From Paractinoplanes atraurantiacus (lineage in GTDB: Bacteria > Actinomycetota > Actinomycetes > Mycobacteriales > Micromonosporaceae): a stretch of DNA of 64,000 nucleotides. The notes beneath the pieces are model-generated. The model saw only the letters and a program-made list of their open reading frames with translations, was not told the origin of the DNA and did no database searches. The stretch lies in assembly GCF_900215205.1 (NCBI RefSeq), contig NZ_OBDY01000005.1, forward strand, positions 130,261 to 194,260. The letters are read 5' to 3'. The position numbers were made by a program, and so were the translations under genes. Position 1 is the stretch's first letter. Every line of letters begins with the position of its first letter. Shown piece after piece: positions 1 to 8,483 of this stretch.

Positions 1-332
1 GGACGAGACGAGCCCAGGCGGCGCGGGCCAGGACGAGACGGACCCATGCGACGCGGGCCGCAACGGGACAGGCCCGAGCGGCGCCGGCCACGGCGGGACG
101 GGTCCAAGCGACGCGGGCGTGGACGAGACGGACGCAAGCGAGGCGGGCCGCGACGGGACAGGCCCAAGCGACGCGGGCCAGGACGGGACGAGCCAAGCGG
201 CGCGGGCCGGGACGAGACGAGCCCAAGCGGCGCGCGCCGCGGCGGGACAGGCAAAGCGACGCGCGCCAGGACAAGACGAGCCCAAGCGGCGCGCGCCAGG
301 ACGAGGGCAAGCGGCGCGGGTTCGGGCGGAGC
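1..332. repeat. 30-bp minisatellite, about 11 degenerate copies
   Basis: The stretch is built from head-to-tail units of about 30 bp. Most begin GGACGAGACG or a close variant and end GCGGCGCGGGCCA or similar, and two units are one base short. It lies just past the 3' end of the CNNM gene and extends off the left edge. Because 30 is a multiple of three and the units lack stops, several frames stay open as Arg/Gly-rich nonsense. I see no credible gene in it. It may be a satellite or a terminator-like structured region; its function is unknown. Confidence 0.8.
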
Positions 333-1628
333 CTAAGGTGCCGGTGCGGGCTCCGGCTCGGGGTCGTGGACCGGGCGCAGGCGGATCTGGGTGATGGCGC
401 GGCCGGCGACCTGGGTGACCTCGGCGGTGTGGCCGTCGACCTGGACGATCTCGCCGGGGGCGGTCGGGATGTGGCCGAGCTTCGACAGGACCAGGCCGGC
501 CACCGTCGTGTAGTCGTTGTCGGCCAGGTGTTCGGTGTCGACGCCGATGTCGGGCAGGTCGTGGATCGGGAACGTGCCCGGCAGCAGCATCGCGCCGTCG
601 GGCTCGCGCACCACCGACTGCACGTCGCGGTCGGCCTCGTCGTAGATCTCGCCGACGACCTCCTCGACCAGGTCCTCCATCGTGACGATGCCGTCGATGG
701 CGCCGCGCTCGTCCACCACCAGGGCCAGCTGCTGCCGGCGGCCGCGCATCTGCATCATCGCGTCGGAGACCTTCAGGCTCTCGGGCAGGAACTGGGCGTC
801 GAACATGTGGTCGCGCACCGGGCCGCTCGCGTCGATCAGGTCGCGCAGGTGCACCACGCCGAGCACGTCGTCGAGACCCATCGGACCGGTCACCGGCGCC
901 CGCGAGTGCCCGCCCGCGGCCAGCCGGGCCAGGGCTTCGCGGGCCGGCAGGTCGGCCGGGACCACCAGCACGTCGCGGCGCGGCACCAGGATCTCGCGCA
1001 GCACCCGGTCGGCGATCTCGAAGGCCCCGCTGATGATGGTCCGCTGCTCCGGGGTGAACTCCTGCTGCTGGGTCACCAGGTCGCGGATCTCCTCGGTGGT
1101 GACCTCCTCGCGGGCGGCGTTCGGGTCGTTGCCGCTCGCCCGTACAAGAAGATCGGTTGACTTGCCCAGAAGCCACACCACGGGGCGGGACAGCGCCGAG
1201 AGCGCGTCGAGCGGGCGGGCCACCATCAGCGCCCAGCCCTCGGCCCGCTGCATGGCGATCCTTTTCGGGGCCAGCTCGCCCACCACGAGGGTGAAGAAGG
1301 TCAGCACGATGGTGACCAGCACGATCGACACCGGCTCGGCCGCGCCGCCGAGGAAGCTCAGCGGCCCGGTCAGCGGCTTGGCCAGTGACACCGCGGCCGA
1401 CGCCGAGGCCAGGAAGCCGGCCAGGGTGATGCCGATCTGGATGGTGGCCAGGAACCGGTTGGGGTCGCGTGCCAGCTTGGCCAGTGTCGTGCCGGTGCGT
1501 GACTGCCGTTCGAGGCGCTGCAACTGGCTGTCGCGCAGCGAGATGAGGGCCATCTCGCTGCCCGAGAACGCCGCGTTCAGCAGAACCAGAATCACCACGA
1601 GGATGATTTGCCACCCGTAGCCGCCCAT
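333..1628 (-). CDS. CNNM/HlyC-family membrane protein (DUF21-CBS-CorC)
   Basis: This 431-residue protein has the standard layout of the hemolysin-C/CorC/CNNM family. An N-terminal DUF21 membrane domain (about residues 1-180) opens with a hydrophobic helix followed by the NAAFSGSEMAL motif typical of the family. A CBS pair (about 200-325, including DERGAIDGIVTMEDLVEEVVGEI) follows, then a C-terminal CorC_HlyC domain (about 340-420) with the DYTTVAGLVL signature. Family members are linked to Mg2+/Co2+ or Na+ transport; hemolysin is a historical name. An AAGGAG ribosome site lies about 10 nt before the ATG. The extreme C-terminus is a short Pro/Glu/Ala tail that abuts the minisatellite. Confidence 0.9.
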   Translation of the reverse strand: MGGYGWQIILVVILVLLNAAFSGSEMALISLRDSQLQRLERQSRTGTTLAKLARDPNRFLATIQIGITLAGFLASASAAVSLAKPLTGPLSFLGGAAEPVSIVLVTIVLTFFTLVVGELAPKRIAMQRAEGWALMVARPLDALSALSRPVVWLLGKSTDLLVRASGNDPNAAREEVTTEEIRDLVTQQQEFTPEQRTIISGAFEIADRVLREILVPRRDVLVVPADLPAREALARLAAGGHSRAPVTGPMGLDDVLGVVHLRDLIDASGPVRDHMFDAQFLPESLKVSDAMMQMRGRRQQLALVVDERGAIDGIVTMEDLVEEVVGEIYDEADRDVQSVVREPDGAMLLPGTFPIHDLPDIGVDTEHLADNDYTTVAGLVLSKLGHIPTAPGEIVQVDGHTAEVTQVAGRAITQIRLRPVHDPEPEPAPAP

Positions 1629-1745
1629 GCCGGGCTCACTCCTTCTCCATCATGTGAATCGAGGCTCCGACTGTAGCCGATGAATGTTTCACGAATGGCC
1701 GCCGATGGTAATTGCCGGGTCGACACCCCCGAGCAAGGAGCGATT

Positions 1746-2009
1746 GTGGAAATCTCCGGAATCATCACCGCCATCATCATCGGCCTGATCGTCGGCGCGC
1801 TGGGACGGCTGGTGGTGCCCGGCAAGCAGAACATTCCGATCTGGCTGACGATCGTGATCGGCATCGTCGCCGCCCTCATCGGCACCTTCATCGCCGCCGC
1901 GATCGGCGTGGACGACACCCGCGGCATCGACTGGATCGAGCTGATCATCCAGGTCGTGCTGGCCGCGGTCGGCGTCAGCCTGGTGGCCGGCCTGCGTGGA
2001 CGGCGCTGA
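1746..2009 (+). CDS. GlsB/YeaQ/YmgE-family stress membrane protein
   Basis: This is a small, almost wholly hydrophobic protein of 87 residues with three predicted membrane helices. Glycine-rich segments such as IIIGLIVGALGRLVVPG, which gives the family its old name 'transglycosylase-associated protein', and the final GVSLVAGLRGRR are typical. The start is GTG at 1746, chosen because AAGGAG lies 6 nt upstream; the longer in-frame extension has no ribosome site. The 3' end overlaps the convergent histidine-kinase gene by 35 bp. The role in the cell envelope stress response is known only for homologues and loosely. Confidence 0.82.
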   Translation: MEISGIITAIIIGLIVGALGRLVVPGKQNIPIWLTIVIGIVAALIGTFIAAAIGVDDTRGIDWIELIIQVVLAAVGVSLVAGLRGRR

Positions 2010-3306
2010 AAGTAACGACGGCATCGACACCCGTGGGGTTCGCGGCGTCCAGCCGGACGCTGCCGCCACCGGCCTCGGCCAGCTTCGCCACCAGCGCGAG
2101 GCCGAGGCCGGTGCCCCCGCGAGGCGCGCCCGGCGCGCGCCAGAACGGTTCCAGGGCCTTCTCCCGCTGGTCGGCCGGGAGGCCCGGGCCGGCGTCGATG
2201 ACGTGCACCTCGACGGAGGATGCCGTCCTGGACGCGGTCAGCGTGATGACGCTGCCGTCCGGGGCGGCGTTCAGTGCGTTGGAGATCAGGTTGTCGAGGA
2301 TCTGCTCGATCGCCCCGGGCATCGCCATCGCCCGCGACGGACCGCCGGCCCCGGCCCGCAGCGTGATTCCCCGCTCGGCCGCCAGGGGCTGCCAGATCTC
2401 CGCCCGCTCGGCCACTTCGGCGGCGACGTCGACGGCCTCGGGAGTCTCGTCCCGCCGCTCGATGAGGGTGAGGTCGAGCAGGGTGTTGACCAGCTTGTCC
2501 AGGCGTTCGGTCTCGCCGATCGCGGCGTCCAGGCTTTCCATGCCGTCCGGGCCGACGTCGGGTTCCAGGTTCTCCAGCCGCAGCCGCAGGGCGGCCAGCG
2601 GCCCCTTGAGCTGGTGTGAGGCGTGGTCGGCGAACGAGCCGCGGGCGGACAGGACGCCGTGCAGTCGCTCAGCGGTCCGGTTGAACGTCTCGGCGAGGCG
2701 CCGCAGCTCCGGCGGCCCCCCGCTGATCCGTACCGGCGAAGGCCCTTGATCCTCGGCCAGCTGATGCGTGGCCTCCTCCAGTGCCTTCACCGGCCGGACG
2801 ATCCAGCGGGCCAGCGCCAGGGCGACCGCGGCGCCGACGGCCAGCACGAGCAGGCAGGCGCCCGCGAGCAGGGCCCAGACCCGGTGCACCTGGTCATCGA
2901 CCGCAGCCGTCGGAACCGTCAGGCGCACTGAGGTCGAGGCGGGCAGAGACACCGAGACCGCCATCATCCGTACGCCGTCGACGTGCACGAAACCGTGGTG
3001 GATCCCGTCGGTCACGGGGCCGGTCTCGGGCACCGTGCTGTAGGTCAGCCGGTCGCCGGCGTCGAAGACGGCGATCCGCCCGTTCCAGCGGCGGGCCACG
3101 GCCGAGGCGATGTCCGCGACCTGGTCGCCGTCGTCCTCGCCGAGCTCGGCGTCGACGTAGGCGGCGACGATCTCGGCCTCGCGCTCCAGCTGCCGGAACG
3201 TCTGTTCCTGCTCGCTGCGCTGGTAAAGATAGCCCAAGGGCACGGCCAGACCGGTCAGAACGGCCAGGACGAGTGACAGGTACGTGATGACCAGGCGCCG
3301 GGTCAC
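1975..3306 (-). CDS. Sensor histidine kinase
   Basis: This is a membrane sensor kinase of 443 residues. A first membrane helix (about 6-28), an extracytoplasmic sensor of about 110 residues, a second helix (about 143-166) and a HAMP linker lead to a HisKA domain whose phospho-acceptor is H231 in SHQLKGPLAALR. The HATPase_c domain has an N box (NLISNALNAAP), a G1 box (DAGPGLP) and a G2 box (GTGLGLALV). The start is the GTG at 3306, which overlaps the regulator's stop as GTGA, so the two are translationally coupled. The signal sensed is not evident; the K+ uptake genes are divergent neighbours. Confidence 0.9.
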   Translation of the reverse strand: MTRRLVITYLSLVLAVLTGLAVPLGYLYQRSEQEQTFRQLEREAEIVAAYVDAELGEDDGDQVADIASAVARRWNGRIAVFDAGDRLTYSTVPETGPVTDGIHHGFVHVDGVRMMAVSVSLPASTSVRLTVPTAAVDDQVHRVWALLAGACLLVLAVGAAVALALARWIVRPVKALEEATHQLAEDQGPSPVRISGGPPELRRLAETFNRTAERLHGVLSARGSFADHASHQLKGPLAALRLRLENLEPDVGPDGMESLDAAIGETERLDKLVNTLLDLTLIERRDETPEAVDVAAEVAERAEIWQPLAAERGITLRAGAGGPSRAMAMPGAIEQILDNLISNALNAAPDGSVITLTASRTASSVEVHVIDAGPGLPADQREKALEPFWRAPGAPRGGTGLGLALVAKLAEAGGGSVRLDAANPTGVDAVVTFSAVHAGRPPG

Positions 3307-3965
3307 GGGATGACCAGCCGAAAACCGACGCCGCGGCGCGTCTCGATCCAGGACGGGTCGCCGAGCTTGCGGCGCAGGGCCGCGACGTGGAAGTCGAGGG
3401 TCTTGCTGCGCGCGTCGGCGGTCGCCCAGATGCCCTCCAGCAGCTTCTGCCGCAGGATCATGGTGCCGGGCCGGGCCGCCAGCATGTCCAGCAGGTCGAA
3501 CTCCTTCGGCGCGAGCGCGACCGGCGCGCCGTCGAGGGTCACTTCCCTGGCCGTACGGTCGATGACCAGTGGCCCGACGACGCGCGTGTCGGGCTCCTGT
3601 GGCACCGCGCGAGTGGCCCGGGACCGCCGGTCGACGGCCCGGATGCGCGCCACCAGCTCGCGCAGGCTGAACGGCTTGGACAGGTAGTCGTCGGCGCCGC
3701 CCTCGAGGCCACGGACCAGGTCGGCCTCGGTGCGGCGCGAGGTCAGCATGATGATCGGGACGCCCTGTGACCGGCTCAGCGCCCAGCAGACGTCGACCCC
3801 GTCGATGTCGGGCAGGCCCAGGTCGAGCAGCACGAGATCGGCCGGCGGCGCCGCCAGGGCGGCCGAACCGGTGGCGACATGCTCGGCCTCGATGCCGAAA
3901 CGGGCCAGACCCTGCACGAGAGGAATCGCGATCGAATCGTCGTCCTCGACCAGTAGCACCCGCAT
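3303..3965 (-). CDS. OmpR/PhoB-family response regulator
   Basis: The protein has 220 residues. The receiver domain (1-115) has the acidic pair in VEDDD near the N-terminus, phospho-acceptor D48 in LVLLDLGLPD, the conserved Thr in IIMLTSR and Lys in YLSKPFS. The C-terminal winged-helix DNA-binding domain (about 130-220) ends with the canonical ETRRGVGFRL. It is the first gene of a two-gene operon with the kinase and is transcribed away from the trkH-like gene. A 22-bp palindrome in the shared intergenic region could be its own operator. Confidence 0.92.
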   Translation of the reverse strand: MRVLLVEDDDSIAIPLVQGLARFGIEAEHVATGSAALAAPPADLVLLDLGLPDIDGVDVCWALSRSQGVPIIMLTSRRTEADLVRGLEGGADDYLSKPFSLRELVARIRAVDRRSRATRAVPQEPDTRVVGPLVIDRTAREVTLDGAPVALAPKEFDLLDMLAARPGTMILRQKLLEGIWATADARSKTLDFHVAALRRKLGDPSWIETRRGVGFRLVIP

Positions 3966-4032
3966 GCCCCATGATTATCACGCCGCGGTCCCTGGCGGAA
4001 AACTTTCTGTTTCCTGTCCGAGCCCTTCGACT

Positions 4033-4054
4033 ATTCCGAGAACATTCTCAGAAT
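4033..4054. promoter_or_regulatory. 22-bp near-perfect palindrome, candidate operator
   Basis: The arms ATTCCGAGAA and TTCTCAGAAT are inverted repeats matching at 9 of 10 positions around a CA spacer. The site lies in the 139-bp gap between the divergent response-regulator and TrkH-type genes. It is AT-rich compared with its surroundings. A role as a binding site for the regulator is inference. Confidence 0.5.
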
Positions 4055-4104
4055 TGCCGGCGGCTGATAACAAGCGGCGCCGGCCGGTGCGGTATAAATT
4101 TCTG

Positions 4105-5442
4105 ATGCGCCCGGCCCGCCCGCACCCGGCGCGGACCGTGACGGTGGCGTTCCTGGCTGCTGTCGCGACCGGAGCCGCGCTTCTGATGTTGCCCGTCTCG
4201 CGGGCCGGTGACGGCTCGGCCCCGTTCACGACCGCGCTGTTCACCTCGACCTCGGCCATCACCACGTCGGGCATGACGACGGTCGACACCGCCACCTACT
4301 GGTCCGGCTTCGGCCACGTGCTGCTCGCCGTGCTGACCCAGGCCGGCGGCTTCGGCATCACCACGTTCGCGACCCTGCTCGGCCTGCTCGTCTCGCAGCG
4401 GCTCGGGCTGCGCGGCCGGATGATGGCCGGGGTCGAGACCAGCACCGGCCTGGCCCACGGCGACTTCCGCCGGGTGCTCATCCTGGCCGCGGCGGTGATG
4501 TTCGCCTGCGAGACCGTGATCACCGTCATCGTCACGGCCCGGCTCCATTTGACGTACGACGTCGCGTTCGGCCCGGCCCTGGCCGAGGGCGCCTTCAACG
4601 CCGTGCAGGCCTTCAACAACTGCGGCTTCTCGCTGCGCAGCGACGGGCTGACCGCCTTCGCCGGCGACTGGTGGATGTGCGTCCCGCTGACCCTCGGCGT
4701 CATCGCCGGCGGCATCGGCGTGCCCGTGCTCTACGAGATCGGCCGCCAGCGGCGCGGCCCCTCCGCGTGGTCCACACACACCCGGCTCACCGTGTGGGGC
4801 TCACTGGTGCTGCTGGCGGTGGGCTTCGCCGCGGTGCTGGCGCTCGAGTGGCGCAACCCGGGCACGCTCGGGCCGCTCGGGGTGCCGGGCAAGCTCCTGG
4901 CCTCGTTCGTGCAGGGCACGATCCCCCGCTCGGGCGGCTTCAACACGGTCGACTACGGCGCCATGAACGAGGACACCTCGGCCATCGTCGTCGGCCTGAT
5001 GTTCATCGGCGGTGGCAGCGCGAGCACCGCCGGCGGCATCAAGGTGACCACGTTCTTCCTGCTGGCGTACGTCATCTGGACCGAGGTCCGCGGCGAGCGC
5101 GACGTGGTGATCGGCCGCCGCCGGATCGCCGAGTCGACCCAGCGCCAGGCCACCGCGGTCGCCCTGCTCGGCGTGGCCACCGTGGCCGGCGGCACCCTCA
5201 CCCTGCTCGCCGTGACCGGCGGGGTGCCGTTCGACCGGGCGCTGTTCGAGGTCATGTCGGCGTTCAGCACGGCCGGGCTGACCAACGGGCTCACCGCCGA
5301 GCTGTCCGAGTCACGCCAGCTGATCCTCAGTGTGATGATGTTCATCGGCCGCGTCGGCACGGTCGCCGTCGCCTCGGCGCTGGCCCTCAACACCCGTCAT
5401 CGGAAGTACCGCTATCCGGAGGAGCGTCCCATCGTTGGCTGA
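4105..5442 (+). CDS. TrkH/KtrB-family potassium uptake channel subunit
   Basis: This is a 445-residue integral membrane protein of the TrkH/KtrB/HKT superfamily. All four P-loop filter segments can be recognised: TSAITTSGM, NNCGFSL, PRSGGFNTVDY and SAFSTAGLTNG, each with its conserved Gly. The gating-loop region GGGSASTAGGIKVTTF precedes the last repeat. It forms the K+ translocation subunit and works with the cytosolic gating ring encoded next. The start was set at the ATG at 4105; a GTG at 4087 is in frame. No ribosome site precedes the ATG, and a TATAAA at 4093 sits about where a -10 box for a leaderless message would be. Confidence 0.9.
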   Translation: MRPARPHPARTVTVAFLAAVATGAALLMLPVSRAGDGSAPFTTALFTSTSAITTSGMTTVDTATYWSGFGHVLLAVLTQAGGFGITTFATLLGLLVSQRLGLRGRMMAGVETSTGLAHGDFRRVLILAAAVMFACETVITVIVTARLHLTYDVAFGPALAEGAFNAVQAFNNCGFSLRSDGLTAFAGDWWMCVPLTLGVIAGGIGVPVLYEIGRQRRGPSAWSTHTRLTVWGSLVLLAVGFAAVLALEWRNPGTLGPLGVPGKLLASFVQGTIPRSGGFNTVDYGAMNEDTSAIVVGLMFIGGGSASTAGGIKVTTFFLLAYVIWTEVRGERDVVIGRRRIAESTQRQATAVALLGVATVAGGTLTLLAVTGGVPFDRALFEVMSAFSTAGLTNGLTAELSESRQLILSVMMFIGRVGTVAVASALALNTRHRKYRYPEERPIVG

Positions 5443-6097
5443 CAACCAGGTGGAGAACGTCGTCGTGGTCGGCCTCGGCCGCTTCGGCGGCCAGGTGGCC
5501 GAGTCGCTGATCAAGCTCGGTCACGAGGTGCTCGGCGTCGACGAGGACGACGAGCTCGTGCAGCAGTGGTCGGACCGGCTCACCCACGTGGTGCAGGCCG
5601 ACTCGACCGACGGCGAGGCCATGGAGCAGGTCGGCGTCAAGGAGTTCACGCGAGCCGTCGTCGGCATCGGCAGCGACATCGAGGCCAGCGTGCTGACCGT
5701 GCTGACGCTCAGCGAGCTGGGCCTGGGCGACATCTGGGCCAAGGCGGTCTCGGTGAAGCACGGCAAGATCCTGCGCTCGGTCGGCGCCCACCACGTCATC
5801 TATCCCGAGGCGACGATGGGCGACCGGGTGGCCCACCTGATCGCCGGCCGGATGCTCGACGTCATCGAGTTCGACGACGGTTTCGCGGTGGCCCGCACCC
5901 GGGCTCCGCGCGACGCCACCGGCCGCACCTTGGCCGATCTGGGCTTGCGCACGAAATACGGCGTCACGGTGATCGGTTTCAAGACCCACGGCGCCGATCT
6001 GCTGTACGCCGCGCCGGACACCGTGGTCCCCGACGGCGCCGAGCTGATCGTGGCCGGACCGCTCGACCAGGTCCAGCGCTTCACCGCCGCCACCTGA
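5435..6097 (+). CDS. TrkA/KtrA-family potassium channel gating protein
   Basis: This is a cytosolic RCK protein of 220 residues. The N-terminal RCK_N Rossmann fold (about 1-140) has the dinucleotide-binding motif GLGRFGGQVAESL, with the acidic residue of the second strand in GVDEDDE. The C-terminal RCK_C domain (about 150-218) ends ELIVAGPLDQVQRF. It binds nucleotides (ATP/ADP or NAD(H)) and gates the TrkH-type channel. Translation starts at a TTG (5435) behind GGAGGAG and overlaps the upstream stop by 8 bp, so the two subunits are coupled. Confidence 0.9.
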   Translation: MADNQVENVVVVGLGRFGGQVAESLIKLGHEVLGVDEDDELVQQWSDRLTHVVQADSTDGEAMEQVGVKEFTRAVVGIGSDIEASVLTVLTLSELGLGDIWAKAVSVKHGKILRSVGAHHVIYPEATMGDRVAHLIAGRMLDVIEFDDGFAVARTRAPRDATGRTLADLGLRTKYGVTVIGFKTHGADLLYAAPDTVVPDGAELIVAGPLDQVQRFTAAT

Positions 6098-6163
6098 ACC
6101 GGTCCGCCACCTGAGACCGATCGGCCGATGTAGGCGATCTTCCATGGGAGGAGCCTGGCCGGT

Positions 6164-6880
6164 GTGACCCCGCTGCGGAAGACCGCCCTGGCCGGCGGCG
6201 TGGCCTACCTGCTGACTTTCGTCTCGATACCGACCCTCGGCCTCTACGAGCCCGTGCGCGACGCCCAGTTCGTGCTCGGCGACGGCCCCGCCACAGGTGT
6301 CATCTGGGGCGGGGTCCTGGAGATGGTCGTCGCCCTGGCCTGCATCGCCACCGCCGTCATCCTCTACCCGGTGGTCAGGCGGCAGGATGAGGCGGCGGCT
6401 CTGGGCTTCGCCGGTGTACGGGTCCTGGAGGCGGCCACCATCGTCGCCGGCGTCGTGCTGGTGATGGCGCTGGTGACCCTCCGCCAGGAGGGAACGGACC
6501 CATTGGCCGCGGGCCAGACGCTGGTCGCGCTGCGGGAGTGGACGTTCCTGCTCGGGCAGGGCTTCCTGCCGGCCGTCAACGCGCTGCTGATCGGCTCCCT
6601 GCTCTACCGCTCCCGCCTGGTCCCCCGCGCCCTGCCCGTGATCGGTTTCATCAGGGCGCCGCTGCTGACCGTCTCGGCCGTGGCCACGTTGTTCGGCGCG
6701 TGGGACCAGGTGTCCACCACGTCGGGTCTGCTCTCGCTGCCGATCGCGGTGTGGGAGTTCTCCTTGGGCGTCTACCTGACCGTCAAAGGGTTCCGCCCGT
6801 CACCGGTCACGGCGGGCCTGGAGGATCCAGGTCACGCCGAAACGGTCGGTGAGCATGCCGAAGCCCGGGCTGAACGGTGA
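6164..6880 (+). CDS. DUF4386-family membrane protein
   Basis: This hydrophobic protein of 238 residues has about six predicted membrane segments and matches the DUF4386 family by pattern: an N-terminal KTALAGGVAYLLTFV, a central EAATIVAGVVLV helix and PRALPVIGFI before the last helices. Its function is unknown. The start is GTG, with GGGAGGAG about 12 nt upstream. The last 27 codons overlap the 3' end of the convergent VOC gene, and the hydrophilic tail after the last helix lies wholly in that overlap, so the tail may be a late acquisition. Confidence 0.78.
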   Translation: MTPLRKTALAGGVAYLLTFVSIPTLGLYEPVRDAQFVLGDGPATGVIWGGVLEMVVALACIATAVILYPVVRRQDEAAALGFAGVRVLEAATIVAGVVLVMALVTLRQEGTDPLAAGQTLVALREWTFLLGQGFLPAVNALLIGSLLYRSRLVPRALPVIGFIRAPLLTVSAVATLFGAWDQVSTTSGLLSLPIAVWEFSLGVYLTVKGFRPSPVTAGLEDPGHAETVGEHAEARAER

Positions 6881-7255
6881 CGGGCCGTACTTCTCGACGA
6901 TCCCGGCTCCGTCGGCCAGCTTGTCCCACAGCGCGCCGACCTCCTCGGGGGTGTCGCCGGTGACGGCGACGAAGAAGCGCTCGCCGGTCAGCGTCACGCC
7001 GTTCTCACGGGTCGTGGCGCCCAGCGGGGCGGCCGGGGCGGCCTGGCTCGGCACGTCGTAGGCCATGACGCTGAAGCCGTTGTCCGCCGTGACCTGACCG
7101 AAGACGACCTTGTCGGCGTCGGGCAGCCCGTCCGGCATGCCGAAGTCGCGGTAGGCGACGACGGTGAGGTGGCCGCCGAAGACCGACTGGTAGAACTCCA
7201 GGGCCGCCCGGGCGTCGCCGCGGAAGTTCAGGTGTGTGGTGGTGGTGATTGCCAT
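6800..7255 (-). CDS. VOC-family (glyoxalase/PhnB-like) protein
   Basis: This is a vicinal-oxygen-chelate fold protein of 151 residues of the PhnB/3-demethylubiquinone-methyltransferase-like type. It has paired beta-alpha-beta modules with LNFRGDARAALEFYQSVFGG at the start and FGMLTDRFGVTWIL at the end. The ATG at 7255 was chosen over an upstream start that would run through the operator. Homologues next to WYL regulators are common in actinomycetes, and the reaction is unknown. The gene is divergent from the regulator gene across 62 bp and probably under its control. Confidence 0.85.
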   Translation of the reverse strand: MAITTTTHLNFRGDARAALEFYQSVFGGHLTVVAYRDFGMPDGLPDADKVVFGQVTADNGFSVMAYDVPSQAAPAAPLGATTRENGVTLTGERFFVAVTGDTPEEVGALWDKLADGAGIVEKYGPSPFSPGFGMLTDRFGVTWILQARRDR

Positions 7256-7272
7256 GCGCCAAGGCTGACAGC

Positions 7273-7299
7273 AGTAGGTGCCAGTTTGTGTCACCTACT
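7273..7299. promoter_or_regulatory. Operator-like inverted repeat between VOC and WYL-regulator genes
   Basis: Perfect 8-bp arms AGTAGGTG and CACCTACT are separated by 11 nt. They lie in the 62-bp divergent gap, 17 bp from the VOC start and 18 bp from the regulator start. The geometry fits a dimeric HTH regulator acting on both genes. That the adjacent WYL protein binds here is inference from position. Confidence 0.65.
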
Positions 7300-7317
7300 T
7301 CCGGCAGAATCGGCGTC

Positions 7318-8316
7318 ATGCCGACGACCTCCGCGCGACTGCTCGCCCTGCTGTCGCTGCTCCAGTCACGCCGGGACTGGCCGGGCACGCTGCTGGCCGA
7401 CCGCCTCGACGTCAGCCTGCGAACAGTGCGCCGCGACGTCGACCGGCTCCGCGAGCTCGGCTACCCCATCGCCGCGATCAAGGGCCCCGACGGCGGCTAC
7501 CGGCTCGGCGCGGGCACGCAGTTGCCACCGCTGCTGTTCGACGACGAGCAGGCGGTCGCGCTCACCATCGCTCTGCAGGTCGCCGCCACCAGGTCCGCCA
7601 CTGCCGCCGCCTCCGCCAGCTTGGCCGAGCCCTCCACCGACAGCCTGGCCGAGGCGGCCGCCCGGGCGCTCACGACCATCCGGCAGGTCCTGCCCGCGCG
7701 GCTCCGTCACCGCGTCGACGCCCTGCGGGTCACCGCCGTCGAACGGCCCACCGCCCGGCCGGCGGCGCCGGTCGACCCCGGCCTGCTGCTGGCGATCAGC
7801 GCGGCCGTCCACGCGACCGAGGTGCTGCGCTTCGACTACGGCTCCGGGGTGCGCCGGGCCGAGCCCCATCACGTCGTCACCTGGGACGGCCGCTGGTATC
7901 TCATCGCCTGGGACCTCGACCGCCACGACTGGCGCACCTTCCGCGCCGACCGCATCACCCTGCGGACCCCCAACGGCCCCCGCTTCACCCCGCGCGAACT
8001 CCCCGGCGGCGATGTCGCGACGTACGTGACCGGCAAGTTCCGCGGCGGCACCTCCGGCAACTGGCCCTGCCAGGGCACGGTCATCCTCGACCTGCCCGCC
8101 GCCACCGTGGCCCTCTACACCCGCGACGGCCTCGTCGAGGAGGCCGGCCCCGACCGCTGCCGCCTCACCACCGGCTCCTGGTCGTGGCCCGCCCTGGCCG
8201 CCGCCATCGCCCGCTTCGACGCCGATGTCGAGGTCATCGGACCGCCCGAGCTGACCAGTGCCTTCACCCACCTCGCCGAACGCTTCGCGAGAATCACCGC
8301 CCGCTCGGCCGCCTGA
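7318..8316 (+). CDS. YafY-type transcriptional regulator (HTH_11 plus WYL)
   Basis: This is a DNA-binding regulator of 332 residues. The N-terminal winged helix (about 1-60) reads LLALLSLLQ...GTLLADRLDVSLRTVRRDVDRLRELGYPI, the DeoR/YafY-type HTH_11, followed by GPDGGYRL. The WYL ligand-sensing domain lies at about 155-235, with the core seen as GRWYLIAWDLDRHDWRTFR. WYL domains sense small molecules or nucleic acids. The start is the ATG at 7318. Upstream in-frame residues would overlap the operator. It likely regulates itself and the VOC gene. Confidence 0.9.
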   Translation: MPTTSARLLALLSLLQSRRDWPGTLLADRLDVSLRTVRRDVDRLRELGYPIAAIKGPDGGYRLGAGTQLPPLLFDDEQAVALTIALQVAATRSATAAASASLAEPSTDSLAEAAARALTTIRQVLPARLRHRVDALRVTAVERPTARPAAPVDPGLLLAISAAVHATEVLRFDYGSGVRRAEPHHVVTWDGRWYLIAWDLDRHDWRTFRADRITLRTPNGPRFTPRELPGGDVATYVTGKFRGGTSGNWPCQGTVILDLPAATVALYTRDGLVEEAGPDRCRLTTGSWSWPALAAAIARFDADVEVIGPPELTSAFTHLAERFARITARSAA

Positions 8317-8357
8317 CGGCCTCCGAGCGCCGGATCAGCGGGGATCTCCGTAGGGCT

Positions 8358-8483
8358 CGTCGCCACACCGACTCCGGCCCGCCGCGCCACCCGCGCCATC
8401 GGCACCTCCGGCCCGGCCTCCGCGATCAGGACCCGGGCCGCCGCGATCATCCGAACCCGGTTCTCCTCGGCGTCGATCCGCAT
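8358..8483 (-). pseudogene. TetR-family regulator, N-terminal fragment
   Basis: Translation from the ATG at 8483 gives about 42 residues of a normal TetR start: RIDAEENRVRMIAAARVLIAE followed by VARRAGVGVAT, the helix-turn-helix up to the point where LYRRFPTREAL is usual. After that the frame loses all family resemblance and runs into the 3' end of the WYL gene. The recognition helix and the whole ligand domain are missing, so it is a remnant. Confidence 0.65.
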
